NCBI RefSeq assembly: GCF_026410255.1 | Contig: NZ_JAPMLL010000016.1 | Location: 1-64,000 of the forward strand | Source of the DNA: Xanthomarina sp. F1114 | GTDB taxonomy: Bacteria; Bacteroidota; Bacteroidia; Flavobacteriales; Flavobacteriaceae | Direction: 5' to 3' | Length of the DNA stretch: 64,000 bases | In this document: piece after piece, positions 36,530 through 45,713 of the stretch | Position numbering within the stretch: the stretch's first letter is position 1 | Layout of the letters: each line of letters begins with the position of its first letter | Made by a program: the position numbers and the translations under genes | The notes under the pieces: generated by a model | Databases searched by the model: none | Seen by the model: only the letters and a program-made list of their open reading frames with translations | Told to the model about the DNA's origin: nothing

Positions 36530-37633
36530 ATGTTAAAATCGCTAATAGATGCATTTAATCCTGCAGACCATCCGGTTATATGGTTGATTTCTGCATTTGT
36601 TATGGCTTTTATTATTGCCTACAGTACGTTTCCCACTATTTTATATGTGGCCAAAGAAAAGCATTTAATGGACGAACCGGGTAGTAGAAGCATGCACTCT
36701 AGAAGAACCCCGACCTTGGGAGGGATTGGTATTTTTTTTAGTTTAATTGTGGTAATGACTATAGTGGGAGCTTTTTTAAATACCAAAGTGCTGCTTTTGG
36801 TAATGGGAGGCTTGACCATTTTGTTTTTTATAGGCTTAAAAGATGACCTGACCGTTTTGTCTCCAGGAAAAAAACTCTTTGGGCAACTGTTAGCAACAAC
36901 CTTCTTGATAGTTTTTACGGATACGCGTATTATTGGTTTTTCAGGGATTTTAGATGTTTATGAGCTGCCTTACTGGATATCAGTTGTATTTACACTTTTT
37001 GTATATATATTAATTATTAATGCATATAACCTCATAGACGGGGTGGACGGCTTGGCAGGTACTCTGGCTTTGAGCGTAAGTGCTATTTTCCTTATGATTT
37101 TTGTAAGTTCAAACGATTTAAGCCTGGCAACTATTGCTATTGCACTTTGTGGAGCTCTCTTGGCTTTTCTGCGTTTAAATTTCTCCAAAAACAATAAAAT
37201 ATTTATGGGAGATACAGGTTCTATGATTGTAGGATTTCTATTAGCCTTCTTTACCATAAGCTTTATAAATCTGGCTCAGATAGATGACACTTCAGAGTAC
37301 TACAGAGCATCTCCAGCTTTGGCATTTGCTTTATTGTTTTATCCGCTAATTGATACCTTAAGAATATTCTTTATAAGAATTGTAATTCATAAAACCAGCC
37401 CCTTTAAACCTGATAATAACCATCTGCACCACAGGTTCATAAAAGTAGGCTACAGTCATTTAATGACAACCATCTTAATCTGTAGTATTAATTTTGTAAT
37501 TGTCTGTATAGCATTCAATTTAACTCATTTAAATTTGAATGCACAAATTATAGCTTTATTATTTTATGGGAGCCTTTTGTACATTTCACCTTTTATTATT
37601 ATGAACAAAAACATAAGGAAAATAGATGTTTAA
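36530..37633 (+). CDS. WecA/MraY-family undecaprenyl-phosphate GlcNAc-1-P transferase
   Basis: A 367-residue membrane protein with about ten transmembrane segments. Family motifs are 'FIGLKDDL' (acidic pair near 104), 'NAYNLIDGVDGLAG' (about 163-176), 'KIFMGDTGSMIVG', and 'NHLHHRF' near 300. It is a polytopic phosphoglycosyl transferase that can start a lipid-linked glycan. It is the third possible initiating enzyme in this locus, of a different fold from the other two. Confidence 0.9.
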   Translation: MLKSLIDAFNPADHPVIWLISAFVMAFIIAYSTFPTILYVAKEKHLMDEPGSRSMHSRRTPTLGGIGIFFSLIVVMTIVGAFLNTKVLLLVMGGLTILFFIGLKDDLTVLSPGKKLFGQLLATTFLIVFTDTRIIGFSGILDVYELPYWISVVFTLFVYILIINAYNLIDGVDGLAGTLALSVSAIFLMIFVSSNDLSLATIAIALCGALLAFLRLNFSKNNKIFMGDTGSMIVGFLLAFFTISFINLAQIDDTSEYYRASPALAFALLFYPLIDTLRIFFIRIVIHKTSPFKPDNNHLHHRFIKVGYSHLMTTILICSINFVIVCIAFNLTHLNLNAQIIALLFYGSLLYISPFIIMNKNIRKIDV

Positions 37634-37670
37634 GGCTGATAAGTTCATGCTTTAAAATATTATAAATGCT

Positions 37671-37701
37671 TTTGTAGTTGAATCAATAGCACCTATATTT
37701 G
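37671..37701 (+). promoter_or_regulatory. Bacteroidota promoter for the wza-wzc pair
   Basis: A -33 TTTG at 37671-37674 and a perfect -7 TATATTTG at 37694-37701 are separated by 19 bases, the normal Bacteroidota spacing. Transcription would start near 37707, about 20 bases before the Wza-like start codon. This suggests that the export genes can be expressed apart from the sugar genes. Confidence 0.65.
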
Positions 37702-37726
37702 TGCCTAATTAAGGAATTAAAGTTAT

Positions 37727-38488
37727 ATGAAGATTAAGTTAATTTGGATTGTGATGCTATTATCACTAAATGCCTGTGTCTCGAAGAAAAAAATATTTTA
37801 TCTTCAAGATGTCGATTCCTATAATAACGCGAGTCTCACCTATGGGGAAACTAAGATACAACCTAACGATATCTTAAAAATTACCGTGGGCGCTTTGGTT
37901 CCGGAAACGGCCATTCCATTTAATAAACTAAATCCTTTAGATCTAAATCAGAACACATTGGAGTTAATGAAACTGAATGGGTATCTGGTGTCTAAAGAAA
38001 AGACCATTGTGTTTCCATCTTTAGGGAAGGTCTCAGTAGAAAATATGTCCACCGCAGAATTGGAGCGTTATTTAGAACAACAACTTACAGATGGAGGCTA
38101 TTTAAAAGACCCTACAGTAACGATTCGTATTTTAAATGCCAAAGTCACCATTTTAGGAGAGGTAAATGCCCCGGGAACCTATGAGTTTACGGAAGAAAGC
38201 ATTTCACTTTTACAGGCCTTAGGCTATGCGGGCGACTTAACTATCAGAGGAAAGCGAGACGATGTGTTAATTATGAGAGAAGTGGATGGCATTAGAAAAG
38301 TAACTCATTTAGATTTAACCACGGCAGACTGGTTAGATAGCCCGTTTTCTTATATAAAACCTAACGATGTGATTGTTGTAAATCAAAACCCACCTAAAGT
38401 AACTTCTGCTGGATATATTGGAGATATAGGGACCATTTTAGGTTTATCCTCCTTAATTTTAAGTATAGTAATTCTGGTAACAAAATAA
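37727..38488 (+). CDS. Polysaccharide export lipoprotein (Wza-like)
   Basis: A 253-residue lipoprotein: signal peptide with lipobox 'LNAC' (Cys17). The polysaccharide export domain spans about 45-130 ('IQPNDILKITVGAL'), followed by an SLBB-type domain ('VTILGEVNAPGTYEFTEES') and a C-terminal hydrophobic helix (about 233-251). It forms the outer-membrane exit channel with the Wzc-like protein encoded 2 bases downstream. It is shorter than enterobacterial Wza (~380), as is usual in Bacteroidota. Confidence 0.92.
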   Translation: MKIKLIWIVMLLSLNACVSKKKIFYLQDVDSYNNASLTYGETKIQPNDILKITVGALVPETAIPFNKLNPLDLNQNTLELMKLNGYLVSKEKTIVFPSLGKVSVENMSTAELERYLEQQLTDGGYLKDPTVTIRILNAKVTILGEVNAPGTYEFTEESISLLQALGYAGDLTIRGKRDDVLIMREVDGIRKVTHLDLTTADWLDSPFSYIKPNDVIVVNQNPPKVTSAGYIGDIGTILGLSSLILSIVILVTK

Positions 38489-38490
38489 GC

Positions 38491-40836
38491 ATGAAGCAAG
38501 AACACCTCAATAACGAGCTCCTTCAACCCGATGAAGAGCCTATTGATATCAAACAGGAAATTAGACGTTATCTCAGGTACTGGCCATGGTTTTTACTGTC
38601 AGTATTCATTACTATGTCTGTAGCTTATATATATCTAAGATATGCTCCGAGAATTTATCAGACAAGCACAAAAATTAAAGTTTTAGATGAATCGGACGGT
38701 CTGGAACTTCCAACCTCAGCGTTCATCTTTAAACGCTCCAACATCAATTTGGAGAATGAAATGGAAATCCTAACCTCCTATCGAATTGTTGAACAGGTTG
38801 TACGAGAGCTAAAGTTAAATACGAGGTTTCAAGAGGAAGGTCAGATTCTAAACGCTCAATTAGTTGAATTACCGTTTCAATTTGACCAGCACATACAAGT
38901 AGATAGTATTACTTCTAGTGATCAATATGAAATTTTTGTAAATCAGGCGGATTTCGAAATTAGAAATATTAAAACCGAGGAAGAGTATGTATTTAAAGGT
39001 CATGATTCTTATACTAAGATACATAACCTGCCTTTCGATATAAAACTAAATAATTCATCAGATGTAGCCATTCTAAAAGGAAGAAAGTTTATTGTAAACT
39101 TAGTGCCATTGAAAGCGGCTACTTTACAATTGAAATCTAGAGTAAAGACGGAGCCTATTGGAAAAGTGAGCGATTTACTCGAACTAGTTATAAACTCAGA
39201 AAGTACAGTATGGTCTGAACGTGTCTTAAATACCTTGGTGAGTGTATTTAATGAAGATGGGATTAACGACCGTCAAAAAGTATCTAAAAACACCATTGAT
39301 TTTATTGATAAACGTTTTGTGTTTTTAGCCGAAGAATTGGACTCTATTGAAATCAATAAAAAAGAGTTTAAACAAGACAACAACTTGGTGTTTTTACCAA
39401 ATGATGCAGAGCTGGGTTTAGAAAAAAGAACCCGCTCCGAAGAAGAACTCTTTAAAATAGAAAACCAGGTGGCTCTGGCAGAACTGGTAAAAGAATCTTT
39501 AAATGCAGACAAAGACGACTTTGGCCTTATTCCTGCCAATGTAGGTATTGAGAATGGAGGGGTAAACGAACTGATTAACCAATACAACACCACCGTTTTA
39601 GAATATCAAAAATACGAATCCAGTGGTGGGGTTAATAATCCAATGGTTCAGCAGCTTATAGGTACTCTATCCGGTTTAAAACGTAACATCAATAGATCCC
39701 TGGAGACGTATAGCCAACAATTAGAACTGTCCCGAAAACAATTAGATGCTCGTAATTCAGTGTTTCGTGGAGAAGTAAGTCGAATTCCTGAAAAAGAAAA
39801 ACTCCTGAGAGCTATAGATAGACAACAGAAAATTAAAGAAAGTCTGTATCTATTACTCTTACAAAAAAGAGAAGAAGCAGCTATTAATTTAGCTATTACA
39901 GAACCTTCTATAAAGGTGGTAGAGTATGCCTTATCTGGAGCCTACCCAATTTCACCAAAACCCAAAATTGTATATCCAGCTGCACTTTTAGGGGGCTTGC
40001 TTATACCTTTCGGACTTTTCTACCTGTTCTTTTTGCTAGATACCAAAGTGCACGATAAAAAAGACATAGAAAAAGTAGCGAAGAATATATCTATTATAGG
40101 TCAAATCCCTGAAGTGAAAGGGAAAGATAATCTTATTTTCGAAAACCCTAACGATCGTTCGGTATTGGCAGAATCTTTTAGAATTCTAAGTGCCAATGTG
40201 AAATACGTTTTACCTATAAAAGAGGATAAGCAAAAAGGACATGTCATCTTTTGTACTTCTACCATAAAAGGGGAAGGAAAAACCTATGTAAGTGTTAATT
40301 TGTCCTTAGCGCTCTCTAGCTTAAATAAAAAAGTCTTATTAATTGGAGCCGATTTAAGAAATCCGCAAATACATAGATATTCCAATAGAGATAAAAACTC
40401 AAAGGGCTTGTCAAATTACTTGCATGACACAAGTCTAGATTGGAAAGATATACTAATCACAGGCTTTAAAAACCACAGCACCCACGATGTTCTTTTATCG
40501 GGAGCTATTCCTCCAAACCCAGCACACTTGCTTACAAATGGAAGATTCGATACCTTAATTGAAGAGGCTAGAGAATATTATGATTATATTGTAGTAGATA
40601 CCTCTCCAACCATTCTGGTAACCGATACCATGCTAATTTCTCATTTATCTGATATTAATGTGTATATCGTTAAAGCTAATTATACAGAAAAAAGTTTATT
40701 AGAATTCTCTAAAGATCTAAGTGAATCAGGAAAACTAAAAAACATGGCTTATGTAGTAAATAGTGTAGGAGTAAGTAAACATAGAGGTTATGGTTATAAT
40801 TATGGCTACGGCTATGGCTATAACGAGGACCGTTAA
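38491..40836 (+). CDS. Polysaccharide co-polymerase / tyrosine autokinase (Wzc-like)
   Basis: A 781-residue inner-membrane protein controlling chain length and export. A Wzz domain with TM1 near 32-50 is followed by a coiled-coil-rich periplasmic region (about 240-470) and TM2 near 495-515. The cytoplasmic BY-kinase domain has Walker A 'STIKGEGKT' (about 591-599), Walker A' 'LIGADLRNP', and Walker B 'YIVVDTSP'. A Tyr-rich tail 'YGYNYGYGYGYNEDR' is the autophosphorylation cluster. It is paired with the Wza-like gene. Confidence 0.93.
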   Translation: MKQEHLNNELLQPDEEPIDIKQEIRRYLRYWPWFLLSVFITMSVAYIYLRYAPRIYQTSTKIKVLDESDGLELPTSAFIFKRSNINLENEMEILTSYRIVEQVVRELKLNTRFQEEGQILNAQLVELPFQFDQHIQVDSITSSDQYEIFVNQADFEIRNIKTEEEYVFKGHDSYTKIHNLPFDIKLNNSSDVAILKGRKFIVNLVPLKAATLQLKSRVKTEPIGKVSDLLELVINSESTVWSERVLNTLVSVFNEDGINDRQKVSKNTIDFIDKRFVFLAEELDSIEINKKEFKQDNNLVFLPNDAELGLEKRTRSEEELFKIENQVALAELVKESLNADKDDFGLIPANVGIENGGVNELINQYNTTVLEYQKYESSGGVNNPMVQQLIGTLSGLKRNINRSLETYSQQLELSRKQLDARNSVFRGEVSRIPEKEKLLRAIDRQQKIKESLYLLLLQKREEAAINLAITEPSIKVVEYALSGAYPISPKPKIVYPAALLGGLLIPFGLFYLFFLLDTKVHDKKDIEKVAKNISIIGQIPEVKGKDNLIFENPNDRSVLAESFRILSANVKYVLPIKEDKQKGHVIFCTSTIKGEGKTYVSVNLSLALSSLNKKVLLIGADLRNPQIHRYSNRDKNSKGLSNYLHDTSLDWKDILITGFKNHSTHDVLLSGAIPPNPAHLLTNGRFDTLIEEAREYYDYIVVDTSPTILVTDTMLISHLSDINVYIVKANYTEKSLLEFSKDLSESGKLKNMAYVVNSVGVSKHRGYGYNYGYGYGYNEDR

Positions 40837-40924
40837 TATGAAAGCATAAGAGACCTAAAATTAAACTTATAATTCATAAGATTTATATAATTCCTTTTGT
40901 TTAATATATAGGATGTCTGCATTT

Positions 40925-40966
40925 TAAAGAGACTTCGTCGTATAGAATAAGGTGTCTTTTTTTTTC
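40925..40966 (+). terminator. Probable terminator of the polysaccharide locus
   Basis: An imperfect stem AAAGAGAC/GTGTCTTT (one mismatch) about 90 bases after the Wzc stop is followed by a long T-run. Confidence 0.5.
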
Positions 40967-41004
40967 TTTATATAATGTCATTCTTAACACAGTTCATTCT
41001 AAGT

Positions 41005-41745
41005 CTTGTCATTCTGAAGGAGGCACGACTGAAGAATCTCAATACTTAACTTTGTTAACTGCAATTAAGAGACTCCTCCATTCATCGGAATGACAATCGT
41101 CATAATAAGCCAAATCCCCATAAGGAGATGTCGCTCTAAACACAGCCTTGTCATTCTGAAGGAGGCACGACTGAAGAATCTCAATACTTAACTTTGTTAA
41201 CTGCAATTAAGAGACTCCTCCATTCATCGGAGTGACAATCGTCATAATAAGCCAAATCCCCATAAGGACATGTCATTCTAAACACAGCCTTGTCATTCTG
41301 AAGGAGGCACGACTGAAGAATCTCAAAGCTTAACTTTGTTAACTGAAATTAAGAGACTCCTCCATTCATCGGAATGACAATCGTCATAATAAGCCAAATC
41401 CCCATAAGAACATGTCATTCTAAACACGGCCTTGTCATTCTGAAGGAGGTACGACTGAAGAACCTCAATGCTTAACTTTGTTAACTGAAATTAAGAGATT
41501 TCTCCATTCATCGGAATGAAAATCGTCATGATAAGCCAAATCCCCATAAGGACATGTCATTCTAAACACGGCCCTGTCATTCTGAAGGAGGCACGACTGA
41601 AGAACCTCAATGCTTAACTTTGTTAACTGAAATTAGGAGATTCCTCCATTCATCGGAGTGACAATCATCATAATAAGCCAAAACCCCATAAGGACATGTC
41701 ATTCTAAACACGGCCTTGTCATTCTGAGCCCAGCCTTGTCATTCT
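41005..41745. repeat. 142-bp tandem repeat array, about 5.2 copies
   Basis: The word TTGTCATTCTGAAGGAGG begins near 41006, 41148, 41290, 41432 and 41574, with a partial copy at 41716: an exact period of 142 bases five times over. Each unit has an imperfect inverted repeat (TTGTCATTCTGAAGGAGG against CCTCCATTCATCGGAATGACAA) spanning about 91 bases, then a ~50-base spacer. Copies differ by a handful of substitutions. It holds no gene. Confidence 0.93.
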
Positions 41746-41829
41746 GAGCACAGCGAAGAATCTCCCCCCTCAAAACCCCAAACCTAATAGTTGCCTCTTC
41801 CGAAACAACCAACAACACTTGCCCGACCA

Positions 41830-41870
41830 CGTTATTCAGGCGGGCCTGCCCAACTAAGTTCTTCAGGCGG
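41830..41870. repeat. CCCGCCTG-type dispersed repeat
   Basis: Two adjoining copies of a GC-rich word (AGGCGGGCCTGCCC and TTCAGGCGGGG) stand out in AT-rich DNA. Relatives occur near 42867-42910, 44335-44405 and 44940-44990. They can form hairpins (CCCGCC/GGCGGG). Confidence 0.6.
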
Positions 41871-41871
41871 G

Positions 41872-41998
41872 GATAACCGACAACAGACAACAGACAACAG
41901 ATAACCAACAACAGACAACAGATAACCGATAACAGATAACCGATAACCAACAACAGACAACAGACAACAGACAACAGATAACCGATAACCACCAACAG
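41872..41998. repeat. Short tandem array of ACAACAG / ATAACCG words
   Basis: An irregular array built from 'ACAACAG' and 'ATAACCGATA' units over about 125 bases. It gives long but meaningless open frames on the minus strand (Leu/Ser/Val/Cys-rich). Confidence 0.85.
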
Positions 41999-42096
41999 AA
42001 ACACCCCCATAAAACACAAGTCTTCCACTTTCTTTTCTTATTTTGCAGTCTCGTAAGTAGACATCTAAAAATACTAACAAACAACATGTATAAGTA

Positions 42097-42687
42097 ATGA
42101 AAAAACCTAAATTTAGAATCAGTAATATGGTGTTTGTCGTCTTTATTGCGCTTTTAATTTTCCCACAGACTAGAACCCCAATTCAAGTATTTTTAAACAA
42201 AGGTTTAGCCTTGTTTGGTCCTTCTGTAGTAAAAACGGAAAATAGAGTCCAGTTATCAGACTATAACTGGGTCTTAACAAACAATGCTGGCGAAAGCTAT
42301 AATTTTAATGAGGCTAAAGGCAAAGTGGTGCTTATAAACTTTTGGGCGACTTGGTGCCCTCCTTGTATTGCAGAAATGCCAAGTTTAGAGAAACTGTACA
42401 CCACGTATAAAGAAGATGTGGTATTTCTCTTTGTATCCAACGAATCGCAACAAACCACTTCCAGTTTTTTAAATAAACACAACTATACTTTTAAATCCCA
42501 TACCCCAAAAACGGCACCTCCAAAAGCCTTTGAAGTGGGAGCTATTCCACAAACCTATTTAATAGATAAAAACGGCAATCTGGTTATCGACAAAACAGGG
42601 GCAGCTAATTGGAATAGTAAAGCCATTCAAGAGGAAATAGCAGCCTTGATAAAAGAGGAATATAAGGGGACTTCCCTAGAACGCTAA
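42097..42687 (+). CDS. TlpA-family thiol-disulfide reductase
   Basis: A 196-residue protein anchored by one N-terminal hydrophobic helix (residues 11-22) with a periplasmic thioredoxin domain. The active site 'WCPPC' is at Cys87/Cys90 within 'NFWATWCPPCIAEMP', and the cis-Pro loop is 'GAIPQTYLID' (Pro151). It is likely to reduce or isomerise periplasmic disulfides, for example in cytochrome c maturation. The gene stands alone between the tandem arrays and a 3-kb repeat region. Confidence 0.9.
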   Translation: MKKPKFRISNMVFVVFIALLIFPQTRTPIQVFLNKGLALFGPSVVKTENRVQLSDYNWVLTNNAGESYNFNEAKGKVVLINFWATWCPPCIAEMPSLEKLYTTYKEDVVFLFVSNESQQTTSSFLNKHNYTFKSHTPKTAPPKAFEVGAIPQTYLIDKNGNLVIDKTGAANWNSKAIQEEIAALIKEEYKGTSLER

Positions 42688-43057
42688 GACTAAAACCCAG
42701 CTCAAATCTAAATGAATGTTCCACGGCCTACTTTCCATTTTCGTCGTAAAACAAAGTCAAATTCGAAGCGTGGGATGAAGGAGGATGGCCTAGCGCAGCG
42801 ATTGCCATCCGCATGATAGGAATTTGACGTAGTTTTCAAGAAAATTGAAATCAGCCTAGATTTTCCTGCCCGACCATGTCCTTCAGGCGGGCCTGCCTGA
42901 CAAACAGGCGGGTTTGGTTCGTTTTTTTTATCAATGAAATCGCAGATTCACGAACACCAACCATAAAATAGAAACGATGTGAGTAAAAAAAATGAACATA
43001 TATAATAGTGAAATCCAAATAACCCACACAGCAACTCTCTCAATTGTATATACAATA

Positions 43058-43120
43058 AAAAACTATAAACCCGAAACCGAAGGTATTTCAGACGAGCAGA
43101 TCATTAAAAGCCTGTTCTAA
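43058..43120 (+). pseudogene. MoxR-like C-terminal fragment, copy 3
   Basis: Twenty codons plus TAA match the last part of the fragments at 174-299 and 575-700 ('NYKPETEGIS', ending 'EQIIKSLF'). The sequence upstream of it is unrelated to MoxR, so only the extreme end was copied here. One change, Glu to Asp, is seen near the middle. Confidence 0.5.
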
Positions 43121-43156
43121 TACCTTCCATTTTTATATGTTTCCCTCCAAAAATCA

Positions 43157-44797
43157 GCTCCTCCCTTCAGATGAAGGGAGGTGGCTAGCCTGACGTAAGG
43201 AAGGCTAGACGGAGGGTTTGAATTGTCAAGCGACCAAGCAAAAAAAAACACCCCATTAGCATTAATAGAATGAAAAGGCCTTCTGTCATGCTGAGCGTAG
43301 GCGAAGCATCTCCACACTTCATTAGAATTAATAGAATTAAGGTCTATTGTCATGCTAAGCATAGTCAAAGCATTTCCTAAATCGGCTCCTCCCTTCAGAT
43401 GAAGGGAGGTGGCTCATCCGACTTCAGGAGGATGAGACGGAGGGTTTGAAGTCACGAAAACTCTCTCCCGGAGAACTATCGGGACAATATAGGGAGGTGG
43501 CTAGTCTGACATAAGGAAGGCTAGACGGAGGGTTTGAATTGTCAAGCAACCAAGCAAAAAAAAGAACCCCCTTAGAATTAAAAGAACAAACCCCCAATCC
43601 CAAAATCTCTTGAACTTGCCACTGGCCTACTTTCCATTTTCGTCGTAAAACAAAGTTAAATTCGAAGCGTGGGATGCAGGAGGATGGCCTAGCGCAGCAA
43701 CTGCGACCCCTGTCTGCCGACCTTTAGATTTACAAAGTTATATTTAATAAATAAAAGAATAAAACCCCCATCTATCACGCTAAGCATAGCCAAAGCATCT
43801 CCAAAATCAGCTCCTCCCTTCAGATGAAGGGAGGTGGCTCATCTGACTTCAGGAGGATGAGACGGAGGGTTTGAAGTCACGAAAACTCTCTCCCGGAGAA
43901 CTATCGGGACATTATAGGGAGGTGGCAAACCTGACATAAAAATGGCTAGACGGAGGGTTTGAATTGTCAAGTAACCAAGCATAAAAAACACCCCATTAGA
44001 ATTAATAGAATGAAAAGGCCTTCTGTCATGCTGAGCGTAGTCGAAGCATCTCCACATTTCATTAGAATTAATAGAATTAAGGTCTATTGTCACGCTAAGC
44101 ATAGCCAAAGCATCTCCAAAATCAGCTCCTCCCTTCAGATGAAGGGAGGTGGCTAGCCTGACATAAGGAAGGCTAGACGGAGGGTTTGAATTGTCAAGTA
44201 ACCAAGCATAAAAAACACTCCATTAGAATTAAAAGAACAAACCCCCAATCCTAAATTCTCTTGAACTTACCACCGGCCTATCGAAATTTTATCGTAAAAT
44301 TTGAAGTGAAGATCCCGTAAAATTTTAGGCTGCCTGCCCGACCATGTTCTTCAGGCGGGCCTGCCCGACTACCCGGCGGGCCTGCCCGACAAACAGGCGG
44401 GTTTGGTTCGTTTTTTTTATCAATGAAATCGCAGATTCACGAACACCAATCATAAAATAGAAACGATGTGAGTAAAAAAATGAACGTATTTAATAAGACA
44501 ATCCAAATAACCCACACAGCAACTCTCTCAATTGTATATACAATAAAAAACTATAAACCCGAAGCCAAAAGAATTTCAGAAGAGCAGATTATTAAAAGCC
44601 TGTTCTAATACCTTCCATTTTTTATATGTTTCCCTCCAAAATGGGCTCCTCCCTTCAGATGAAGGGAGGTGGCTCATCCGACTTCAGGAGGATGAGACGG
44701 AGGGTTTGAAGTCACGAAAATTCTCTCCCGGAGAACTATCGGGACAATATAGGGAGGTGGCTAGCCTGACATAAGGCAGGCTAGACGGAGGGTTTGA
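43157..44797 (+). repeat. Structured hairpin repeat, 8 copies
   Basis: Copies lie near 43157, 43385, 43463, 43810, 43887, 44125, 44645 and 44721. Five have the first hairpin CTCCCTTC-AGAT-GAAGGGAG. Three (43463, 43887, 44721) have an altered first arm, CTCCCGGAGAACTATCGGGA...GGGAG, which keeps the outer CTCCC/GGGAG pairing around a nested CCGG/CCGA-type hairpin. The second stem is CTCATC/GATGAG or CTAGCC/GGCTAG; in the last copy it extends to CTAGCCTG/CAGGCTAG. The copy near 43887 has a degenerate second stem. Confidence 0.8.
44546..44608 (+). pseudogene. MoxR-like C-terminal fragment, copy 4
   Basis: The fourth copy of the same 20-codon end ('NYKPEAKRIS', ending 'EQIIKSLF'), with the same unrelated upstream flank as copy 3 and the same 'TACCTTCCATTTTT' downstream flank as all others. 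It is part of the ~1.49-kb duplication. Confidence 0.5.
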
Positions 44798-45130
44798 GTT
44801 GTCAAGCAACCAAGCAAAAAAAAGAACCCCCTTAGAATTAAAAGAACAAACCCCCAATGCCAAAATCTCTTGAACTTGCCACTGGCCTATCGAAATTTTA
44901 TCGTAAAATTTGAAGTGAAGATCCCGTAAAATTTTAGGCTGCCTGCCCGACTACCCGGTGGGCCTGCCCGACCGGCAGGCGGGTTTGGTTCGTCTTTTTT
45001 CATCAATGAAATCGCAGATTCACGAACCCAATCATAAAATAGAAACGATGTGAGTAAAAAAAATGAACATTTCACATATTCACGAACACCAATCATAAAA
45101 TACAAACGATGATGAGTAAAAAAATGAATA

Positions 45131-45676
45131 AATTAAATATTAAGGACAGGATTGACCTCTAAGCTTGTTTAAAAAATCACACCTCGACCTTTTATAACAA
45201 AACAAGATCACTATCCCGAATAATAAATTAAATACAACTTACATAAATCAGCAGCTTAATTTACCGACCGTAAGCCTTTAAGTCCCCATAAATGATGATA
45301 AGTTGTCCTATTTCTACTAAAAACATTCAATATGCTAAGGTGCTGCTAACTAGCAATGTAGTTAATAGGTATAGCGTATGTATAGCGTATATATAGCGTA
45401 TTACCCTAATGGTATGGCCATGAACCAGCCGTAGATAGCTCCTGAACACTACGTACCTCTCACGACATTAGGTAGCCACGGAGGACTTCATGCATACCAG
45501 AACCAGAAGCCATGTATAATTCAAAATAAATAAAAAAGGTAAACAATAAGACGTACTGCATATATTAGCTTGGCTGTTTTGAGCCAAAGAAACAAACCGT
45601 TGGACCCCGATAATAGAATCTCTCAAGTTGGCATATCCATTAATTTCGCTACCTGCGTATTCAGAAAGTATAAAAA
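45131..45676. other. Intergenic region, no gene seen
   Basis: No convincing gene. A short triple repeat of 'TATAGCGTA' is at 45370-45400. The rest looks like degraded DNA between the repeat region and the tRNA genes. Confidence 0.5.
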
Positions 45677-45679
45677 TAA

Positions 45680-45711
45680 AAAAAGGTTAAGCAAATTTGC
45701 TTAACCTTTTT
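45680..45711 (-). terminator. Terminator after tRNA-Lys (copy 1)
   Basis: A perfect 22-base palindrome GGTTAAGCAAATTTGCTTAACC flanked by A and T runs, just past the 3' end of the minus-strand tRNA-Lys gene. Confidence 0.85.
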
Positions 45712-45713
45712 CG

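Larger units (their letters stand above)
42688..45130. repeat. Repeat-dense region with ~1.49-kb imperfect duplication
   Basis: No gene is present. A module made of GC-rich 'GCGGGCCTGCC' words, 'TCAATGAAATCGCAGATTCA', 'AACCCACACAGCAACTCTC', a MoxR-like gene end and hairpin elements occurs at about 42880-43250 and again at about 44340-44710 (offset 1488-1489). Parts of it return at 44940-45125. Another two-copy block ('CTACTTTCCATTTTCGTCG') is at 42730 and 43630. Long open frames here are translations of repeats. Confidence 0.85.

Noticed and set aside
41005-41745. CRISPR array
   Set aside because: The unit (142 bases) is repeated in full, with no short repeat/variable spacer pattern and no cas genes nearby.
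41699-42087. Overlapping minus-strand open frames rich in Leu, Ser, Val and Cys
   Set aside because: They are translations of the ACAACAG/ATAACCG short tandem array and of GC-rich repeats; three frames of the same array stay open, and none has a homologue-like pattern.
43117-44108. Minus-strand frames of 83 and 89 codons with similar products
   Set aside because: Both cover the same dispersed repeats in two places; similarity comes from repeat DNA, not from a gene family.
44887-45105. 72-codon minus-strand frame with Pro/Gly/Ala-rich middle
   Set aside because: It reads through the GC-rich CCCGCC repeats; no start signal or conserved domain.
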